NCBI RefSeq assembly: GCF_023100845.1
Contig: NZ_CP095864.1
Coordinates: 744,001-808,000 of the forward strand
Source: Gordonia sp. PP30
GTDB taxonomy: Bacteria; Actinomycetota; Actinomycetes; Mycobacteriales; Mycobacteriaceae
DNA: 64,000 bases
Direction: 5' to 3'
Below the pieces are notes generated by a model. It did not search any database. It was not told the DNA's origin and was given only the letters and a program-made list of their open reading frames with translations. A program made the translations under genes and the position numbers. How positions within the stretch are numbered: position 1 is the first letter of the stretch; each line of letters opens with the position of its first letter. Below are positions 31,399-39,690 of the stretch, in pieces.

Positions 31399-32043
31399 AT
31401 GACGACCCCGAACGACCCGCAGAATGTTCCGGAACCGACCGAGGGCGCCCAGCCGGCCTCCGAGGGAGCCACCGAGTACGTGCAGCGACCCGACCTGACG
31501 CCGCCGGGACGGGCCGCGCAGCCGGAGGGACAGACCGAGTTCGTGCAGCCCGCGCAGCCCGACCCCGGTCAGGTGCCGCCCTACGGCCAGCCCGCGCCCG
31601 AGTACGGCCAGCCTGCTCCCGGATACGGTCAGCCCGCCCCGGAGTACGGCCAGGTCCCGCCGTACGGTCAGCAGCCGCAGCCCGGACAGCCGATCCCCGG
31701 CGCGTCGTACGGTGCGGCCCAGTACCCGGGCGCCCCGGCCGGTGTGCCCGGCGCCGCCCCGGACAACAACATGACCATGTCGATCGTCGTGACGGTCCTG
31801 GGCTTCATCTTCACCTTCTTCACCTGCCTGAGCCTGGTGGCCGGCATTCTGGGCGTCATCGCGATCACCAAGGCCAACTCGGTGAACCAGCTGTGGGCCT
31901 CCGGCGACGCGATCAACGCCCAGCGGGCGGCCGACGACGCGAAGAAGTTCACCAACATCGCCTGGATCGTCTTCGGCGTCTCGGTGCTGATCGCCGTCAT
32001 CTGGTTCATCGTCCGTCTCAGCCTCGGCTACGCCTACTACTGA
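31399..32043 (+). CDS. CD225/dispanin-like two-TM protein with PYGQ-repeat N-terminus
   Basis: 214 residues. Residues 1 to about 120 are disordered and contain a run of PYGQPAPE / GYGQPAPE / PPYGQQPQ repeats. Two membrane segments follow: MSIVVTVLGFIFTFFTCLSLVAGILGVIAIT and IAWIVFGVSVLIAVIWFIV. The loop between them (NSVNQLWASGDAINAQRAADDAKK) is the CD225-type cytosolic loop. A GAGAGGACCGAG ribosome-binding region precedes ATG 31399. It groups with the DUF2752 protein and a second similar protein. Function unknown; DUF4190-like is an alternative name. Confidence 0.7.
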   Translation: MTTPNDPQNVPEPTEGAQPASEGATEYVQRPDLTPPGRAAQPEGQTEFVQPAQPDPGQVPPYGQPAPEYGQPAPGYGQPAPEYGQVPPYGQQPQPGQPIPGASYGAAQYPGAPAGVPGAAPDNNMTMSIVVTVLGFIFTFFTCLSLVAGILGVIAITKANSVNQLWASGDAINAQRAADDAKKFTNIAWIVFGVSVLIAVIWFIVRLSLGYAYY

Positions 32044-32065
32044 CATCTCGCCGTACGCTGGAACG

Positions 32066-32539
32066 ATGACCGCCGTCGTCGCCCCACCGCCGCCGAAGCC
32101 CGCGAACCGGGCCGTCGCCGCCTTTCAGAAGGTGGCACGGCACCGGATCGCGGGCCCGGCGACGATTCTCGCGGGCGTCGCGGCGGCGGGGACCTTCATC
32201 TGGTTCGCCGATCCGTCGAAGCCGGGCGGCATCATGCCGGTGTGCCCGACGCATGCGCTCCTGGGCATCGACTGCCCCGGTTGCGGGATGTCCCGCGCCA
32301 TCTACTACCTGGAACACGGGGAACTCGGCACCGCGTTGCACTACAACGCCGTCGGGGTGGTCGCGCTCGCCCTCCTTGCGGTCAGCTTCGTGACCTACAC
32401 CATCGGCCTGTGGCGCGGGCGGGCGGTGAGGGGCTGGCAGAATTGGCGCCACACCCCGACGGTCGCCCTCGTCGTGACCCTGGTGTGGTTCGTGATCCGG
32501 AACATCCCGATCGCGCCGTTCGACAGCCTGAAAGTGTGA
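32066..32539 (+). CDS. DUF2752 membrane protein
   Basis: 157 residues. The DUF2752 hallmark LLGIDCPGCGMSRAIYYLEHGELGTALHYN (near 70-98), with the two cysteines of CPGCG, is clear. Membrane segments lie at about 28-45, 93-115 and 137-152. TACGCT at 32054-32059 lies 6 bases before ATG 32066 with no ribosome-binding site, suggesting a separate leaderless start. It ends one base before the next gene. Function unknown. Confidence 0.8.
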   Translation: MTAVVAPPPPKPANRAVAAFQKVARHRIAGPATILAGVAAAGTFIWFADPSKPGGIMPVCPTHALLGIDCPGCGMSRAIYYLEHGELGTALHYNAVGVVALALLAVSFVTYTIGLWRGRAVRGWQNWRHTPTVALVVTLVWFVIRNIPIAPFDSLKV

Positions 32540-32540
32540 C

Positions 32541-33131
32541 ATGACGCCGCCTGATTTCTCCAAGCCCGGCTCCGGGAAGTCGAACGACGACAGTTGGTCG
32601 GCGTACGAACCGACCCAGATCGCGCCGACCCCGGGCCCGTCGCCCGCGCCGAACCCGGCGCCGGAGACGCCCTACTACGACCAGCCGGCGGATCCGTACT
32701 ACGCGGCACCGGCGCCGATGCCCGCTCCGGCGCCCTACCCGGCGCCCGCTCCCGCACCGTTCCCGTACGCGCCGTCGTACGGTCCGGTGGCCGCTCCGGG
32801 CCCGGCCCCGGCGACCGGGCAGGTGTCGTCGATCGTCGCCATCGTGATCGGCGGCCTGTTCGCTGTCACCTGTTACGGCCTGCCGGTCGGTCTCGCGCCG
32901 CTGATCCTCGGCATCCTGGGGCTGACCAAGTCGAACGCGTCGGGCAACTACTGGCGCACCGGTCAGGCCGAACTCGCCGTCCAGACGGCCGAGTCGTCGA
33001 AGAAGATGGCCATGTGGGCGTGGATCGCCTTCGCGATCGGCTTCGTGATCGCGGTGATCGTGGTGGTCGCCATCATCATCTGGGCCGTCTACTACGCGGA
33101 CAGCACGTCGTCGTCGGGCTACTCGACGTAG
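32541..33131 (+). CDS. CD225/dispanin-like two-TM protein with Pro-rich N-terminus
   Basis: 196 residues, starting one base after the DUF2752 stop. The first 95 residues are Pro/Ala/Tyr-rich and disordered. Two membrane segments flank the loop KSNASGNYWRTGQAELAVQTAESSKKMAM, the same kind of loop as in the protein at 31399. The last third is strongly hydrophobic (FVIAVIVVVAIIIWAVYY) with a short DSTSSSGYST tail. The two genes look like diverged duplicates flanking DUF2752. Confidence 0.7.
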   Translation: MTPPDFSKPGSGKSNDDSWSAYEPTQIAPTPGPSPAPNPAPETPYYDQPADPYYAAPAPMPAPAPYPAPAPAPFPYAPSYGPVAAPGPAPATGQVSSIVAIVIGGLFAVTCYGLPVGLAPLILGILGLTKSNASGNYWRTGQAELAVQTAESSKKMAMWAWIAFAIGFVIAVIVVVAIIIWAVYYADSTSSSGYST

Positions 33132-33144
33132 TCGCCCGCGACGG

Positions 33145-33963
33145 TCAGCCCAGCAGCGCGGCCAGGCCCTCGGGGTCGTCGACGGTGAGCTGGTCGACGC
33201 CGAGCCCGACCAGGCGCGTCGCCACCGGGACCATGCCCGGGTTCGCCGCGCCGTAGAAGGTGTAGGCGTCCACTTCCCGGCCGCGCGCGTGGAAGGCGTC
33301 GATCACGTCGAATCCGCGGTCCGCCGCCGCGGTGACCAGCCGGATCTCCAGATAGATCGTCGTCGCCCGCGGTGACGCCGCACACGCCTTCTCGACGAAC
33401 CGCGCGAACCGGCCCGAGACGAGTACGCGGTCGACGGCGCCGCGATGGCACGGGTCGTAACCGACCGCCACGCCCGGCGCCGCGCCGGTCAGCAGCCGTA
33501 CCGCCTTCGCATCCCCGCACGACAGGATCAGGTGCTCCGCGATCGGTTCGACCGCCGCCGCGAACGCGGCGATGCTCTGCCGGTCCAGGGCCCGCGCGGT
33601 GTCCTTGAAGTCCAGCTGGAGGAGTGCGTCGGCGGGCAGCTGTTCGCCGCTGAGCAGGTCTGCGAGGTCCTCCAGGAGCAGGACGGGCTCGCCGCACGGA
33701 CGGTGCTGGGCGTCGAGCAGTTCCAACGTCCGGAGGGTGGCGGCGGGCGTCTTGCGGACCTTGCCCCGACCGGTGGTGGAGTCGGCCAGCTCGGCGTCGT
33801 GCAGGATCGCGAAACCGCCGTCGGCGTGCACCAGCAGATCCACCTCGACGCTCGCACCCAGGCGGAGGCCTTCGAGGATGCGCGTCGCGGTGAAGGGCAC
33901 GTCGCTCGCCGTCTTCCGGGCCCGATGCCATTTGAGGCGCGGGAGTCGTGCGGGGGAGGCCAT
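33145..33963 (-). CDS. Glycerophosphodiester phosphodiesterase family protein
   Basis: 272 residues. The catalytic segment ASVEVDLLVHADGGFAILHDAELADSTTGRG (about 36-66) matches the GDPD metal and general-base region (ExD...HD). The first motif is changed: KWHRARK instead of HRG, and PENT is replaced. Later it has LLQLDFKD (near 116), AYTFYGAANPG and QLTVDDPEGLAALL, as at the end of GDPD barrels. There is no signal peptide, so it is cytosolic. Activity on glycerophosphodiesters is likely but substrate is unknown. Confidence 0.75.
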   Translation of the reverse strand: MASPARLPRLKWHRARKTASDVPFTATRILEGLRLGASVEVDLLVHADGGFAILHDAELADSTTGRGKVRKTPAATLRTLELLDAQHRPCGEPVLLLEDLADLLSGEQLPADALLQLDFKDTARALDRQSIAAFAAAVEPIAEHLILSCGDAKAVRLLTGAAPGVAVGYDPCHRGAVDRVLVSGRFARFVEKACAASPRATTIYLEIRLVTAAADRGFDVIDAFHARGREVDAYTFYGAANPGMVPVATRLVGLGVDQLTVDDPEGLAALLG

Positions 33964-33968
33964 GGCGT

Positions 33969-35480
33969 TCAGGGTAGTGGCCAGTTGTGGACCGGTTCGC
34001 CCTCGTGCATCAGGGCCACGTAGTCGGCGAGCATGCCGCGCAGCGCCTCGGCCCGGCCCTCACCGGCCGCCTCGCGGGCGGCGACGGCCTTGCGCTGCCA
34101 CACCGAGCCGGTCTGCTTGGTGACGCACCGTCCGTGGATGATCCCGAGGTAGCGGCTCTTGGCCTTCTCGGACACCCCGAAGGCGTCGAGCCCGCGCTCG
34201 GCGAGCGGCAGCAGACGGCGCAGGACCAGCTCGTCCGGATGCACCCAGCCGACATCGGGCCAGTACAACTGTGCGTTCATGCCCCAGTGGGCGCCGGCCG
34301 ACAGGTTCTCGCGCGCCGCGTCGAACGACATCCGCGACCAGATCGGCCGGTCGCTCTCGACCAGGCCGCGGACCACGCCGTAGTAGAAGGCGGCGTTCGC
34401 CATGACGTCGACCACGGTGGGGCCGGCCGGCAGGACGCGATTTTCCACGCGCAGGTGCGCCTGGCCGTCGACGACGTCGTACACCGGGCGATTCCACCGG
34501 TAGACGGTGCCGTTGTGCAGGCGCAGCTCGTCGAGGGTGGGGATCGCGCCGTCGTCGAGCACGGCGAGGGGATCGACCTCGGTGGAGACCGGGAGCAGGG
34601 CGGGGAAGTAGCGGATGTTCTCCTCGAACAGATCGAAGATGGTGTTGATCCAGCGCTCGCCGAACCAGACGCGCGGCCGCACACCCTGATTCTTGAGTTC
34701 CAGCGGCCGGGTGTCGGTGGCCTGCTCGAACACCGGGATACGGGTCTCGTGCCAGAGCGCCTTGCCGTCGAGGAACGGCGAGTTCCCGGCGATCGCCACC
34801 TGGACGCCGGAGATGGCCTGGGCGGCGTTCCAGTGCGCGGCGAAATCCTCCGGGGCCACCCGCAGATGCAGTTGCAGGGAGGTGCACGCCGCCTCGGGGA
34901 GGATCGAGTCGGTGGTGGTCCGCAGTCGGTCGGCCGGGCCGCTCTCGGTCAGCGGGACACCGGTGATGTCGAGTTCCAGGTCTTCACCGCGGGCGGCGAA
35001 TATCTGTTCGTTGAGCAGGTCGTAGCGGGGATTGGCGGAGATCCAGTGGTGGGCGAAGTGCTCCGCGCGCAGGGTCGGCAGCATGCCGACCATCACCAGA
35101 TGATTGCCGGTGGTCTTCGCGGCGGCGTCCGCCCGGTTGAGGGAACTGCGCAGCCCCTGCTCGAGGCTGACGGTGTCGCCTCCGACGAACGGTCGCGGCG
35201 AGACGTTGATCTCGATGTTGAACTGGCCGAGTTCGGTCTGGTACATCGGGTCGGCGATCGCCTCGAGCACCTCGGCGTTGGCCATCGACGGGTTGGCGGC
35301 CGCGTCGATCAGATTGAGCTCCACCTCCATCCCGAGGAGCGGTTCGGGTGGCTGCCCGTGATCGGTGAACAGCCCGCCCGCCAGCATCCGGGCGATCGCC
35401 TCGGTGCCGCGGGAGACCTGCGACCGGAAGCGGACCCGATCGGCTCCGGTGAACTGCTGGCGGCTGACGTCTTCGCCCAT
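33969..35480 (-). CDS. Glutamate-cysteine ligase family (GCS2) protein
   Basis: 503 residues. GMEVELNLIDAAANPSMANAEVLEAI (near 50) and QTELGQFNIEINVSPRP (near 81) form the ATP-grasp-like glutamate-binding core of the GCS2 family. HLVMVGMLPTLRAEHF, AACTSLQLHLRVAPEDF (near 195) and WRWNRPVYD-like VYRWNRPVYDV follow. These organisms use mycothiol rather than glutathione, so a role in gamma-glutamyl-cysteine for ergothioneine (EgtA) or another gamma-glutamyl product is possible. No egt genes are near. The start at ATG 35480 lacks an obvious ribosome-binding site. Confidence 0.75.
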   Translation of the reverse strand: MGEDVSRQQFTGADRVRFRSQVSRGTEAIARMLAGGLFTDHGQPPEPLLGMEVELNLIDAAANPSMANAEVLEAIADPMYQTELGQFNIEINVSPRPFVGGDTVSLEQGLRSSLNRADAAAKTTGNHLVMVGMLPTLRAEHFAHHWISANPRYDLLNEQIFAARGEDLELDITGVPLTESGPADRLRTTTDSILPEAACTSLQLHLRVAPEDFAAHWNAAQAISGVQVAIAGNSPFLDGKALWHETRIPVFEQATDTRPLELKNQGVRPRVWFGERWINTIFDLFEENIRYFPALLPVSTEVDPLAVLDDGAIPTLDELRLHNGTVYRWNRPVYDVVDGQAHLRVENRVLPAGPTVVDVMANAAFYYGVVRGLVESDRPIWSRMSFDAARENLSAGAHWGMNAQLYWPDVGWVHPDELVLRRLLPLAERGLDAFGVSEKAKSRYLGIIHGRCVTKQTGSVWQRKAVAAREAAGEGRAEALRGMLADYVALMHEGEPVHNWPLP

Positions 35481-35540
35481 GCCGCCATCGTGCCGGAACG
35501 ACGCTGCCGCCGCAGGCCGATCGGATCCCTCACTCGCCGA

Positions 35541-36449
35541 TCAGTAGGTCAGCTCCGCGCGCAACGCGTTCAGGGTCTTGCCGTCCAGGCCGAGTCCCTT
35601 GCGCAGGTAGCCGTCGATGCTGCCGTAGTCCTTGACGGCCTGGTCGAGGCCGGCCTGCAACGCCTCGGGGAAGACGCCGAGCAGGACCCGGGCACCCGCG
35701 CCCGCGGTCGGGCCGTACTGCTTGGTGAACGCCTGCGCCGCGGCGTCGATCGACTTCGCCGAGTACTTGTTGGTCAGCAGATAGTTGCTCATGATGTCGC
35801 TGTGCGAGACGCCCGCGTTGCTGAGCAGCAGCGCGGAGGTCCAGCCGGTGCGGTCCTTGCCCGCGGTGCAGTGGTAGAGCACCGGGCCGGGCTGCGCGGC
35901 GATCGAGCGGAGCAGCCGGCCGAGCTCGGCGCGCTGGGCGGGGTCGGTGACGAAGTTCCGGTTGGCCTCGATCAGGAACTGCCGCGCCGACTCCGGGGTG
36001 AGCGTCGAGTAGTCGAAGCCGGCGGCGGCCTGCGAATCGTCGCCCATGATGTTGACGCGCGTGTACTTCGCCCCGGCCGGCACGGTGTCCGGCTTGGCGG
36101 TGACCTCGGAGGTGGTGCGCAGGTCGTAGACGCGGCGGATGCCGAGGGTGTTCAGGGTGGCCAGATCCTGCTTGTCCGGGGTGAGCGCGTTGGAGCGGTA
36201 CACCACCCGGTGGCGCACGTGCTTGCCGCCGGCGGCGGGGTAGCCGAGGAGGGCGGGCCCGGCGAGGTCGCGGAAGTTGTCGACCGAGGCCAGCCGGGGC
36301 GTCAGCAGATCGGGATTGGCGAGGTGGGCGGCGGACGGTGCCGTGGTGGTCGGGGCGGCGTGCGCGGCCGGGGCGAGACCCAACGAGACCAGGGCGGTGG
36401 CGGTCAGGGCGGTGGCGCCCAGGAGGCGGAGGCGGGAGAAGATCGTCAT
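35541..36449 (-). CDS. Exported tyrosine/serine phosphatase
   Basis: 302 residues from ATG 36449. A signal peptide (LRLLGATALTATALVSLGLAPAAHA) is cleaved after AHA. The phosphatase domain starts with SVDNFRDLAG (near 57), has RSNALTPDKQDLATLNTLGIRRVYDLRTTSE, and the P-loop HCTAGKDRTGW (Cys near 198; CX5R). This is the Y_phosphatase3 family, which includes mycobacterial PtpB. Exported placement implies action on the envelope or outside. It might dephosphorylate phospholipids or proteins; substrate not predictable. Confidence 0.88.
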   Translation of the reverse strand: MTIFSRLRLLGATALTATALVSLGLAPAAHAAPTTTAPSAAHLANPDLLTPRLASVDNFRDLAGPALLGYPAAGGKHVRHRVVYRSNALTPDKQDLATLNTLGIRRVYDLRTTSEVTAKPDTVPAGAKYTRVNIMGDDSQAAAGFDYSTLTPESARQFLIEANRNFVTDPAQRAELGRLLRSIAAQPGPVLYHCTAGKDRTGWTSALLLSNAGVSHSDIMSNYLLTNKYSAKSIDAAAQAFTKQYGPTAGAGARVLLGVFPEALQAGLDQAVKDYGSIDGYLRKGLGLDGKTLNALRAELTY

Positions 36450-36531
36450 GCCTGAAGTTCTTAGGCGGCCCGGGTGTGCGGCGGCCCAACCTCGGGTGGC
36501 CGCCGGGTGTCGCCGGAACGAACCGCGCCGG

Positions 36532-37392
36532 TCAGGCGACGAACGGCGCGAGGGTCCCCAGCTCCACGATGCGCTCGACCACCTCGTCGCGCGTGCGCTC
36601 CTGGCCGATCCGCAGGGTCTTGTTGGCCCCGTGATAGTCGCTGGAACCGGTGTGAAGCAGGCCCAGGTCGGCGGCGATCCCGGCCAGTTCGGTGCGGGCC
36701 GTCGCGTCATGGTCGGGATGCTCCACCTCCATCCCGGCCAGCCCGGCCCGGGCGAGGTCGGCGAGTACCTCGGCGGTCAGCACGCTCGCGGCGGCCCGCG
36801 CCCGCGGATGGGCGACGACCGGGACGCCCCCGGCCGCTCGGACCAGGGCGATGCCCTCGATCAGCGATGTGGAGCGGAGGGCGGCGTAGTACGGGCTGTG
36901 GTCGTGGAGGAGCCGGTCGAAGGCCTCGGACACCGAGCCGACCGCCCCGGCGTCCATCAGCGCGCGAGCGATGTGCGGCCGGCCGATGTTGCTGGGCCCG
37001 GCGTGCGCACGCACCTCGTCGAGCGTGATCGGGTATCCGGCGGCGATCAGGTTCTCGACGATCCGCGCACCGCGCCCGGCGCGCTCGGTGCGCATCCGCT
37101 CCCACTCGGCCACCACGCCGGGGTGCTCGCGGTCGAAGAGATAGCCGAGCAGGTGCACGGAGACCAGTTCCCCGTCCGGGCCGGGATGCTTGGTGGAGAA
37201 CTCGGTGCCGGCCAGCACCCGCATACCCGGGAGGACCAGGTCGCGCGCGTCGTCCCAGTGCTGCGCGGTGTCGTGATCGGTGATCGCGACCGTCGTCAGC
37301 CCCGCCGCGCGGGCCGCGTCGAACAGTTCCGGCACGGTGTCGGTGCCGTCCGAGTAGTGCGTGTGGACGTGCAGATCGGCGGTGCGGGTCAC
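36532..37392 (-). CDS. PHP-domain phosphoesterase
   Basis: 286 residues from GTG 37392; an ATG at 37434 in frame is an alternative. Metal-binding PHP motifs are DLHVHTHYSDGTDT (near 6), ITDHDTAQH (near 35), AGTEFSTKH (near 62), VAHPRA (near 190) and GSSDYHGANKT (near 250). This matches the YciV/RNase AM type that trims nucleotides or RNA 5' ends. GTG is preferred because homology begins almost at once and a TACTCT box lies 8 bases upstream. Confidence 0.8.
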   Translation of the reverse strand: MTRTADLHVHTHYSDGTDTVPELFDAARAAGLTTVAITDHDTAQHWDDARDLVLPGMRVLAGTEFSTKHPGPDGELVSVHLLGYLFDREHPGVVAEWERMRTERAGRGARIVENLIAAGYPITLDEVRAHAGPSNIGRPHIARALMDAGAVGSVSEAFDRLLHDHSPYYAALRSTSLIEGIALVRAAGGVPVVAHPRARAAASVLTAEVLADLARAGLAGMEVEHPDHDATARTELAGIAADLGLLHTGSSDYHGANKTLRIGQERTRDEVVERIVELGTLAPFVA

Positions 37393-37531
37393 CCGGTCGA
37401 GAGTAGTCCCCGGCCGCGCGGATTCCTCCGGCATGGACGTCGTCCGTTGGCAGATGGCGGGCGACGGGGGAAGATTCCCCTCGTGAGCTCGTATCTGGCA
37501 ATGGCCGACCATCTCGGGGCGGGTTGACGCC

Positions 37532-37918
37532 GTGGTGACCAAGAAGACCGTCGATCCGGCGGAGCTGCGGGCCGCGGTGCTGGGTGTCGTGGACTGGCTG
37601 CACGACGACGCGCGGCCGGCGCCCGCCCGCGGTGAGCTGGCCGCCGCGGTACGACTGTCCGCGCGTGCCCTGGCCCAGGACGCGCCCGGCAACGCGGTGG
37701 AGGTCAGGGTGCCGCCGTTCGTGGCCGTGCAGTGCCTGGAAGGGGTGCGGCACACCCGGGGCACGCCGCCGAACGTCGTGGAGACGACGCCGCGGGAGTG
37801 GCTGCTGCTGGTGACCGGCCTCGCCGAGCTGGACGAGTCGATCGCGGCGCATCGGGTCAGCGCCTCGGGGCACCGGGCGCCCGACATCGCGGCGTACCTG
37901 CCGCTGGTCCGGGTCTGA
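37532..37918 (+). CDS. Sterol-carrier-family protein (Rv0807-like)
   Basis: 128 residues, cytosolic, with GTG 37532 or 37535 as start. It reads WLHDDARPAPARGELAAAVRLSARALAQDAPGNAVEVRVPPFVAVQCLEG, followed by HTRGTPPNVVETTPREWLLL and a Ala-rich C-terminus. This is the small protein annotated as sterol-carrier-like that precedes purF in mycobacteria. Its role is unknown. The conserved position before purF is the strongest identification. Confidence 0.7.
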   Translation: MVTKKTVDPAELRAAVLGVVDWLHDDARPAPARGELAAAVRLSARALAQDAPGNAVEVRVPPFVAVQCLEGVRHTRGTPPNVVETTPREWLLLVTGLAELDESIAAHRVSASGHRAPDIAAYLPLVRV

Positions 37919-38031
37919 GTGTGTCGATTCCCACGCCCGATCGGCCGATCGCGACTGTTCACTTGCGATACCGGCACGTAAACTCTGTAGGACGTACGCC
38001 CGTCCCCAGCCCATGAAATCGGAGCGTCCCG

Positions 38032-39588
38032 GTGACAGACCTTTCCGTCCACTCGCCCAACCTGCTGAATCTCGACGAACCCGAGAACGAACCGCGCGAG
38101 GAATGCGGCGTCTTCGGTGTCTGGGCTCCCGGCGAGGACGTCGCCAAGCTCACCTACTACGGCCTCTACGCTCTGCAGCACCGCGGCCAGGAGGCGGCCG
38201 GCATCGCCGTCGGTGACGGCCACCAGGTTCTGGTCTTCAAGGATCTCGGCCTGGTCAGCCAGGTGTTCGACGAGCAGACGCTCGGTTCGATGGCCGGTCA
38301 CATCGCCGTCGGGCACTGTCGTTACTCGACCACCGGCTCCACCAGCTGGGAGAACTCGCAGCCGATCTTCCGGCACACCGCGGCCGGCAACGGCGTGGCC
38401 CTCGGACACAACGGCAACCTGGTGAACACCGCCGCCCTCGCGCAGCGCGCCCGCGCGCTCGGCATCTACGGCGACAACGAGGGCGCCACCTCCGACTCCG
38501 ACGTCGTCGGCGCCCTGCTGGCCTACGGCGCGGCCGACAAGACCCTGGAGCAGGCGGCCCTCGAGCTGCTGCCGACCTTGGAGGGCGCGTTCTGCCTCAC
38601 CTTCCAGGACGAGAACACCCTGTACGCCGCGCGCGACCCGCACGGCATCCGCCCGCTGTCGCTCGGGCGGCTGGACCGCGGCTGGGTGATCGCCTCGGAG
38701 ACCGCCGCGCTCGACATCGTGGGCGCGTCGTTCGTCCGCGACATCGAACCGGGCGAACTGCTCGCGATCGACGCCGACGGCGTCCGCAGCTCCCGCTTCG
38801 CCGAGCCCACCCCCAAGGGCTGCATCTTCGAATACGTGTACTTGGCGCGGCCCGACTCGGTGATCAACGGCCGCTCGGTGCACTCCACCCGCGTCGACAT
38901 CGGGCGGCGCCTGGCCCGCGAACATCCCGCCGACGGCGACCTGGTGATCCCGGTGCCCGAATCCGGCACCCCCGCCGCCGTCGGATACGCCCAGGAATCG
39001 GGCATCCCCTACGGCCAGGGCCTGATGAAGAACGCCTACGTGGGCCGCACCTTCATCCAGCCCAGCCAGACCATCCGGCAGCTCGGTATCCGGCTGAAGC
39101 TGAATCCGCTCAAGGAAGTGATCCGCGGCAAGAAGCTCGTGGTGGTCGACGACTCGATCGTCCGCGGCAACACTCAGCGCGCGCTGATCCGCATGCTGCG
39201 GGAGGCCGGCGCCGCCGAGGTGCACGTCCGGATCGCGTCGTCGCCGGTGCGCTGGCCCTGCTTCTACGGCATCGACTTCGCGTCGCCCGCCGAACTCATC
39301 GCCAACGGCATGGAGTCCGAGGAGGGCCTCGTCGAGGGCGTGCGGCAGGCGATCGGCGCGGACTCGCTCGGCTACCTCAGCGTCGACGGGATGGTCGCCG
39401 CCACCGAGCAGCCGTCCGACGCGCTGTGCAAGGCGTGCTTCGACGGGCACTACCCGATCGATCTGCCCAAGGAGACCTCGATGGGCAAGGCCGTGCTGGA
39501 GACGATGCTCAAGAACTCCTCGGCCGGCGAGATCATCGACCCGCTCACCACCGCCAACGACAACGTCAGCGCGGTCATGCGCCCGTAA
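38032..39588 (+). CDS. purF: Amidophosphoribosyltransferase
   Basis: 518 residues. A 24-residue propeptide ends PREE and is followed by the N-terminal nucleophile Cys25 (CGVFGVW). The glutaminase domain shows HRGQEAAGIAV and GHCRYSTTGS. The phosphoribosyltransferase loop is VVVDDSIVRGNTQRA (near 368). Iron-sulfur cysteines lie in WPCFYGIDF and LCKACFDG, so it is the Fe-S, processed type. It commits PRPP to purines. It is followed by purM after about 100 bases. Confidence 0.96.
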   Translation: MTDLSVHSPNLLNLDEPENEPREECGVFGVWAPGEDVAKLTYYGLYALQHRGQEAAGIAVGDGHQVLVFKDLGLVSQVFDEQTLGSMAGHIAVGHCRYSTTGSTSWENSQPIFRHTAAGNGVALGHNGNLVNTAALAQRARALGIYGDNEGATSDSDVVGALLAYGAADKTLEQAALELLPTLEGAFCLTFQDENTLYAARDPHGIRPLSLGRLDRGWVIASETAALDIVGASFVRDIEPGELLAIDADGVRSSRFAEPTPKGCIFEYVYLARPDSVINGRSVHSTRVDIGRRLAREHPADGDLVIPVPESGTPAAVGYAQESGIPYGQGLMKNAYVGRTFIQPSQTIRQLGIRLKLNPLKEVIRGKKLVVVDDSIVRGNTQRALIRMLREAGAAEVHVRIASSPVRWPCFYGIDFASPAELIANGMESEEGLVEGVRQAIGADSLGYLSVDGMVAATEQPSDALCKACFDGHYPIDLPKETSMGKAVLETMLKNSSAGEIIDPLTTANDNVSAVMRP

Positions 39589-39690
39589 GGTCTTCCCGGC
39601 CTCTCCCGGCGCGGTCGCGACCAGGCGCTCGGGTAGCCTGGTCTGCGCATCATGTCTTTTCCCACGGCCAACTCGAGGAGCGCCACGACC

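Noticed and set aside
31560-31690. Regular short repeats that could suggest a CRISPR or tandem-repeat locus
   Set aside because: They are in-frame codons for PYGQPAPE-type protein repeats at the head of the CD225-like protein; there are no spacers and no cas genes.
37483-37527. A 14-codon leader ORF (VSSYLAMADHLGAG) before the sterol-carrier gene
   Set aside because: No attenuator-like codons, hairpin or ribosome-binding site support it.
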